A stretch of 64,000 nucleotides of DNA, from positions 1 to 64,000 of the forward strand of contig NZ_CAHJWJ010000019.1 of the NCBI RefSeq assembly GCF_903642285.1, given 5' to 3'. A program made the position numbers and the translations under genes. The DNA comes from Sphingomonas bacterium. GTDB lineage: Bacteria > Pseudomonadota > Alphaproteobacteria > Sphingomonadales > Sphingomonadaceae. Positions 60,937 to 64,000 of this stretch are shown piece after piece; within the stretch, counting starts at the first letter, position 1; each line of letters opens with the position of its first letter. A model generated the notes under the pieces. It worked only from the letters and a program-made list of their open reading frames with translations, was not told where the DNA came from and made no database searches.

Positions 60937-61887
60937 GTGAACGACGCGCTCCCCACCCGCGACGCGATCGTGGCCGCCGCGCGCGAATCGATCGCGAAGG
61001 GATCGAAGAGCTTTTCCACGGCCAGCCTGTTGTTCGCGCCGGCGGTGCGCGAGCGGGCGTGGCTGCTCTATGCCTGGTGCCGCGCATGCGACGACATCGC
61101 GGACGGGCAGACGCATGGCCATGCCATGCACGCGGTCGAGGATCCGACGGCGCGGCTGGCGGAAATGTCGGCAAAGACCGAGGCGGCGCTGGCGGACGAG
61201 ATCGTCGGCGATCCCGCGTTCGACGCGCTTCGGCTGTTCGCGGCGGAGACGCGCCTGCCGCACGCCTGGCCGCGCGACCTGATCGCCGGGTTCGCGCTGG
61301 ATGCCGAAGGGTGGCGACCGCGGACCGAGGACGATCTGTACCGGTATTGCTATCACGTCGCCGGCGTCGTCGGGTGCATGATGGCGGTCGCGATGGGGGT
61401 GTCGCCCGACGACGACGCGGTTCTGGACCGCGCGTGCGATCTGGGGATGGCGTTCCAGTTGGCGAATATCGCGCGCGACGTTGCGGAGGATGATCGCGCC
61501 GGCCGATGCTATCTGCCGGTCGACTGGCTGGTCGAGCTGGATATCCCAGCCGGCGAGCCTATGGCGTTGCCGTATCGCCAGCGGCTGGCGGTGCTGGGCA
61601 AGCGTCTCGCGACCCGCGCCGCCGCGTTCGAGGCGAGCGCGCGGCAGGGCACGCCGGCGCTGTCGTTCCGGTCGGCCTGGGCGGTGCTGGCGGCGGCGGC
61701 GATCTACGGGGCGATCGGGCGGACGGTCGCCGCGCGGGGCGAGCACGCGTGGGACCGGCGCGTGACGACGTCGGGGCTGCAGAAACTCGCCTTCATCGCG
61801 CGCGCGGCGCGGCAGGCGAGCGGGCGGCAGCGTCTATATCCGGATGCCCCGCGCGATGCCGGGTTGTGGCGGCGGCCTCGCGATTAA
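60937..61887 (+). CDS. crtB: Phytoene synthase
   Basis: A 316-residue enzyme joining two GGPP into phytoene. The two Asp-rich motifs are RACDDIADG and NIARDVAEDDRAGRCYLP. GSKSFSTASLLFAP opens it. The start is a GTG at 60937, right at the end of a palindromic repeat; the only ribosome-binding signal, GCGGGA, is part of that repeat. Confidence 0.96.
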   Translation: MNDALPTRDAIVAAARESIAKGSKSFSTASLLFAPAVRERAWLLYAWCRACDDIADGQTHGHAMHAVEDPTARLAEMSAKTEAALADEIVGDPAFDALRLFAAETRLPHAWPRDLIAGFALDAEGWRPRTEDDLYRYCYHVAGVVGCMMAVAMGVSPDDDAVLDRACDLGMAFQLANIARDVAEDDRAGRCYLPVDWLVELDIPAGEPMALPYRQRLAVLGKRLATRAAAFEASARQGTPALSFRSAWAVLAAAAIYGAIGRTVAARGEHAWDRRVTTSGLQKLAFIARAARQASGRQRLYPDAPRDAGLWRRPRD

Positions 61888-61893
61888 CTCCAC

Positions 61894-61980
61894 CCGTCAT
61901 GCCGGCTCGTCCCGGCCTCCAGAGCCGCCAGCCGAGGTCGTCCTGGCCCTGGACCCCGGGACAAGCCCGGGGTGACGACG
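61894..61980. repeat. Palindromic intergenic repeat after crtB
   Basis: GTCATGCCGGCTCGTCCCGGC at the left (arms GCCGG/CCGGC) and CCCCGGGACAAGCCCGGGGT at the right form the arms, as in the class at 39506-39601 but in the reverse order. It sits between convergent genes. Confidence 0.75.
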
Positions 61981-62003
61981 TTGGCGAACAGGCCGCGGCC
62001 TGT

Positions 62004-62234
62004 TCACCCCCGCGACGCGGCCTTCGCGCCGCTCGCCATCCGTTGCCCGCCCTGTCGACAATCGGCGGCGATCACCGGATAGGACAGGTCGGTGTTCTGC
62101 GCGATCTGATCGGGCAACGCGGCACGGCACTGGGCCATCGTCTCGTATTTGGCGGGAACGATCCGCGCCTGCTGGCATGCGGCCTGGCCGTCGCCGCATC
62201 CCAGGATCGCCATCACGAAAAACAGGGGTTCCAT
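62004..62234 (-). CDS. Small conserved exported protein
   Basis: A 76-residue protein starting MEPLFFVMAILGCGDGQAAC, with a hydrophobic leader and three or four Cys (GCGDGQAAC, AQCRAAL, ADCRQGG) that could form disulphides. Similar small Cys proteins recur in sphingomonads. An upstream ATG at 62246 would add four residues. Function is unknown. It diverges from the ABC transporter. Confidence 0.72.
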   Translation of the reverse strand: MEPLFFVMAILGCGDGQAACQQARIVPAKYETMAQCRAALPDQIAQNTDLSYPVIAADCRQGGQRMASGAKAASRG

Positions 62235-62331
62235 CGCCGCCTCCACGCCTGCCGTTAAAGCGACACAGTCCGGATTAAGTTCCGGTCGCGGGTTTCGGGT
62301 GGATCGTCGTGCGCCTACATGCGGACCGACG

Positions 62332-64000
62332 ATGCCTCCCGATATCTATACCCCCACGAGCAGCGAGCGGCCGATGCTCCCGACGCTTCGGCGCTTCCTG
62401 CCCTATCTGTGGCCGGCGGGGGAGACGGGGCTGAAGGCACGGATCGTCATCGCGATGCTGCTGGTGGCGGCGTCGAAGATCCTCCAGGTCTATGTCGTCG
62501 CCTATGCGCTGAAATATGCGGTCGACGCGATGGCGCATGGGGATCGGTCGGCGGTGTGGATGGTGATGGCGCTGGTCGCCGGCTATGCGGGCGCGCGGTT
62601 CGCGACGACGCTGTTCGACAATCTGCGCAATGCGGTGTTCGAACGCGTCGGACAGGATGCGACGCGGCGTCTGGCGAGTAGCGTCTTCCGGCACCTTCAC
62701 GAATTGTCGCTGCGGTTCCATCTCGAGCGGCGCACCGGTGCCGTCACCAAGGTGGTCGAGCGCGGCACCAAGAGCATCGATACGATGCTGTATTTCATGC
62801 TGTTCAACATCGCGCCGACGGTGCTCGAACTTCTGCTGGTGCTCAACATCTTCCGCGGCAGCTTCGGCTGGCCGCTGGTCGGCGCGACGATCGTGATGGT
62901 AGCGGCGTATATCTGGTTCACGCGGTGGGTCACCGACTGGCGCAACGCGCTGCGCGCGCGGATGAACGACCTCGACACCGGCGCGGTGGCGCATGCGGTC
63001 GACTCGCTGCTGAATTTCGAGACGGTGAAGTATTTCAACGCCGAGGACCGCGAGGCGCGCCGCTACGAGCGCGCGGTGTCGCTCTATGCCGCGGCGGCGG
63101 TCAAGAACGAGACGTCGCTCGCGTGGCTCAACATCGGGCAGGCGTTCATCACCAACGCGATGATGGCGGGCGGGATGGTGTTCGTCGCGCGCGGCTGGGG
63201 GCAGGGCCGCTTCACCCCGGGCGACGTGGTGTTCATCTCCACGCTGCTCAGCCAGTTGTTCCGCCCGCTCGACCTGCTGGGCATGGTCTATCGCACCATC
63301 CGGCAAGGCGTGATCGACATGGCGGCGATGTTCGATCTCGTCGACGCGCCGGCCGAGATCGTCGATGCGCCGGGTGCGCCTGCGCTGGTCGTCGGTGCGG
63401 GGCATGTCCGGTTCGAGGATGTCCGCTTCGCCTACGACCCCGGCCGGTTGATCCTGAAGGGGATCGATCTCGACATCCCCGCCGGCACCACGCTCGCGGT
63501 CGTCGGTACCTCGGGCGCGGGCAAGTCGACGCTCGCGCGGTTGATGTACCGTTTCTACGACCTGACGAGCGGGCGGATCACGATCGACGGACAGGACATC
63601 GCGCAGGTCACCCAGAATTCGCTGCGCGCCGCGATCGGCATCGTGCCGCAGGACACCGTGCTGTTCAACGACACGATCGGCTACAACATCGCCTATGGGC
63701 GGGACGGTGCCAGCGACGCGCAGATCGCGGGCGCGGCGCAGGGCGCGGCGATCGCGGGGTTCATCGAACGCCAGGCGGACGGCTATGCGACGCGCGTCGG
63801 CGAACGCGGGCTGAAGCTGTCGGGCGGCGAGAAGCAGCGCGTGGCGATCGCGCGCACGCTGCTCAAGAACCCGCCGATCCTGATCCTCGACGAGGCCACC
63901 AGCGCGCTCGACAGCCGTACCGAGGCCGACATCATGGAGACGCTGGAACAGGTCGAGCGCGGGCGCACCACGATCGTCATCGCGCACCGGCTGTCGACGA
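62332..64000 (+). CDS. ATM1-type ABC exporter (3' end outside window)
   Basis: The first 556 residues of a half-size exporter (starts MPPDIYTPTSSERPMLPTLR). Six membrane helices are followed by an NBD with Walker A GTSGAGKST, Q-loop IGIVPQDTVLF, signature LSGGEKQR, Walker B PPILILDEATSAL and H-loop IVIAHRLST at the edge. FETVKYFNAEDREARRYERA and the NBD fit the mitochondrial Atm1 / heavy-metal (HMT1) class that exports glutathione-bound metals or sulfur species. It runs off the window without a stop. Confidence 0.93.
   Translation, partial: MPPDIYTPTSSERPMLPTLRRFLPYLWPAGETGLKARIVIAMLLVAASKILQVYVVAYALKYAVDAMAHGDRSAVWMVMALVAGYAGARFATTLFDNLRNAVFERVGQDATRRLASSVFRHLHELSLRFHLERRTGAVTKVVERGTKSIDTMLYFMLFNIAPTVLELLLVLNIFRGSFGWPLVGATIVMVAAYIWFTRWVTDWRNALRARMNDLDTGAVAHAVDSLLNFETVKYFNAEDREARRYERAVSLYAAAAVKNETSLAWLNIGQAFITNAMMAGGMVFVARGWGQGRFTPGDVVFISTLLSQLFRPLDLLGMVYRTIRQGVIDMAAMFDLVDAPAEIVDAPGAPALVVGAGHVRFEDVRFAYDPGRLILKGIDLDIPAGTTLAVVGTSGAGKSTLARLMYRFYDLTSGRITIDGQDIAQVTQNSLRAAIGIVPQDTVLFNDTIGYNIAYGRDGASDAQIAGAAQGAAIAGFIERQADGYATRVGERGLKLSGGEKQRVAIARTLLKNPPILILDEATSALDSRTEADIMETLEQVERGRTTIVIAHRLST

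Noticed and set aside
62320..62681. Plus-strand frame at the start of the ABC transporter
   Set aside because: It is out of frame with the transporter's membrane helices and lacks any domain.

Overview
The window is a GC-rich chromosomal segment from an alphaproteobacterium, most likely a Sphingomonas or close relative (Sphingomonadales). This is inferred from gene content and order: an rpmF-plsX-fabH-ihfA-merR run, crtY-crtI...crtB carotenoid genes, rpmI-rplT-(GNAT)-pheS-pheT, an EcfG-type lifestyle gene set (ferritin-like and YciE-type proteins), and many dispersed palindromic intergenic repeats. No rRNA, tRNA, CRISPR array, prophage or transposase was seen. Both edges cut genes: coxB at the left and an ATM1-type ABC transporter at the right.

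Layout. 1-6.9 kb: cytochrome c oxidase subunits II and I, a YciE-like protein, a BrkB-type membrane protein, an ankyrin protein, and a translationally coupled SCO / YcgN / SprT-like trio. 6.9-9.5 kb: a bifunctional penicillin-binding protein and MsrB. 9.5-13 kb: a coupled type III polyketide synthase, methyltransferase and flavin oxygenase operon facing a winged-helix regulator. 13.3-21 kb: a four-gene operon of exported DUF11-type proteins ending in a 1671-residue predicted outer-membrane protein; its function is unknown and it is the best candidate here for an undescribed system. 21-25 kb: a PilZ pair, then merR, ihfA, fabH, plsX and rpmF. 25-35.4 kb: MAPEG protein, M28 peptidase, metallo-hydrolase, cardiolipin synthase, aspartate aminotransferase, a PabB-PabC fusion, RF3 and an aldose epimerase. 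35.4-40.3 kb: pheT, pheS, a GNAT gene, rplT and rpmI. 40.4-48.7 kb: AsmA, HisN-like phosphatase, peroxiredoxin, diguanylate cyclase, a 34-residue membrane peptide behind a sigma-54-like promoter, and several small or hypothetical genes. 48.7-50.3 kb: two toxin-antitoxin-like modules (YefM-YoeB and a Fic module with an intrinsic terminator between partner and toxin). 50.3-52.4 kb: thiC under a TPP riboswitch. 52.4-57.2 kb: two Tat-exported ferritin-like paralogues, MipA, a fatty-acid hydroxylase-type protein and a GNAT. 57.4-64 kb: crtY, crtI, a LOG-family gene, crtB, a small conserved protein and the ABC transporter.

The most unusual structural feature is a set of 70-130 bp palindromic repeats. 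They sit mostly between genes, but one lies in frame inside pabB and adds about 22 residues, one supplies the ribosome-binding site of the LOG gene, and one ends four bases before the crtB start codon.

Many neighbouring genes overlap by ATGA or GTGA, so translational coupling is the rule. All functional names come from motifs and family knowledge recalled while reading; no database search was run.
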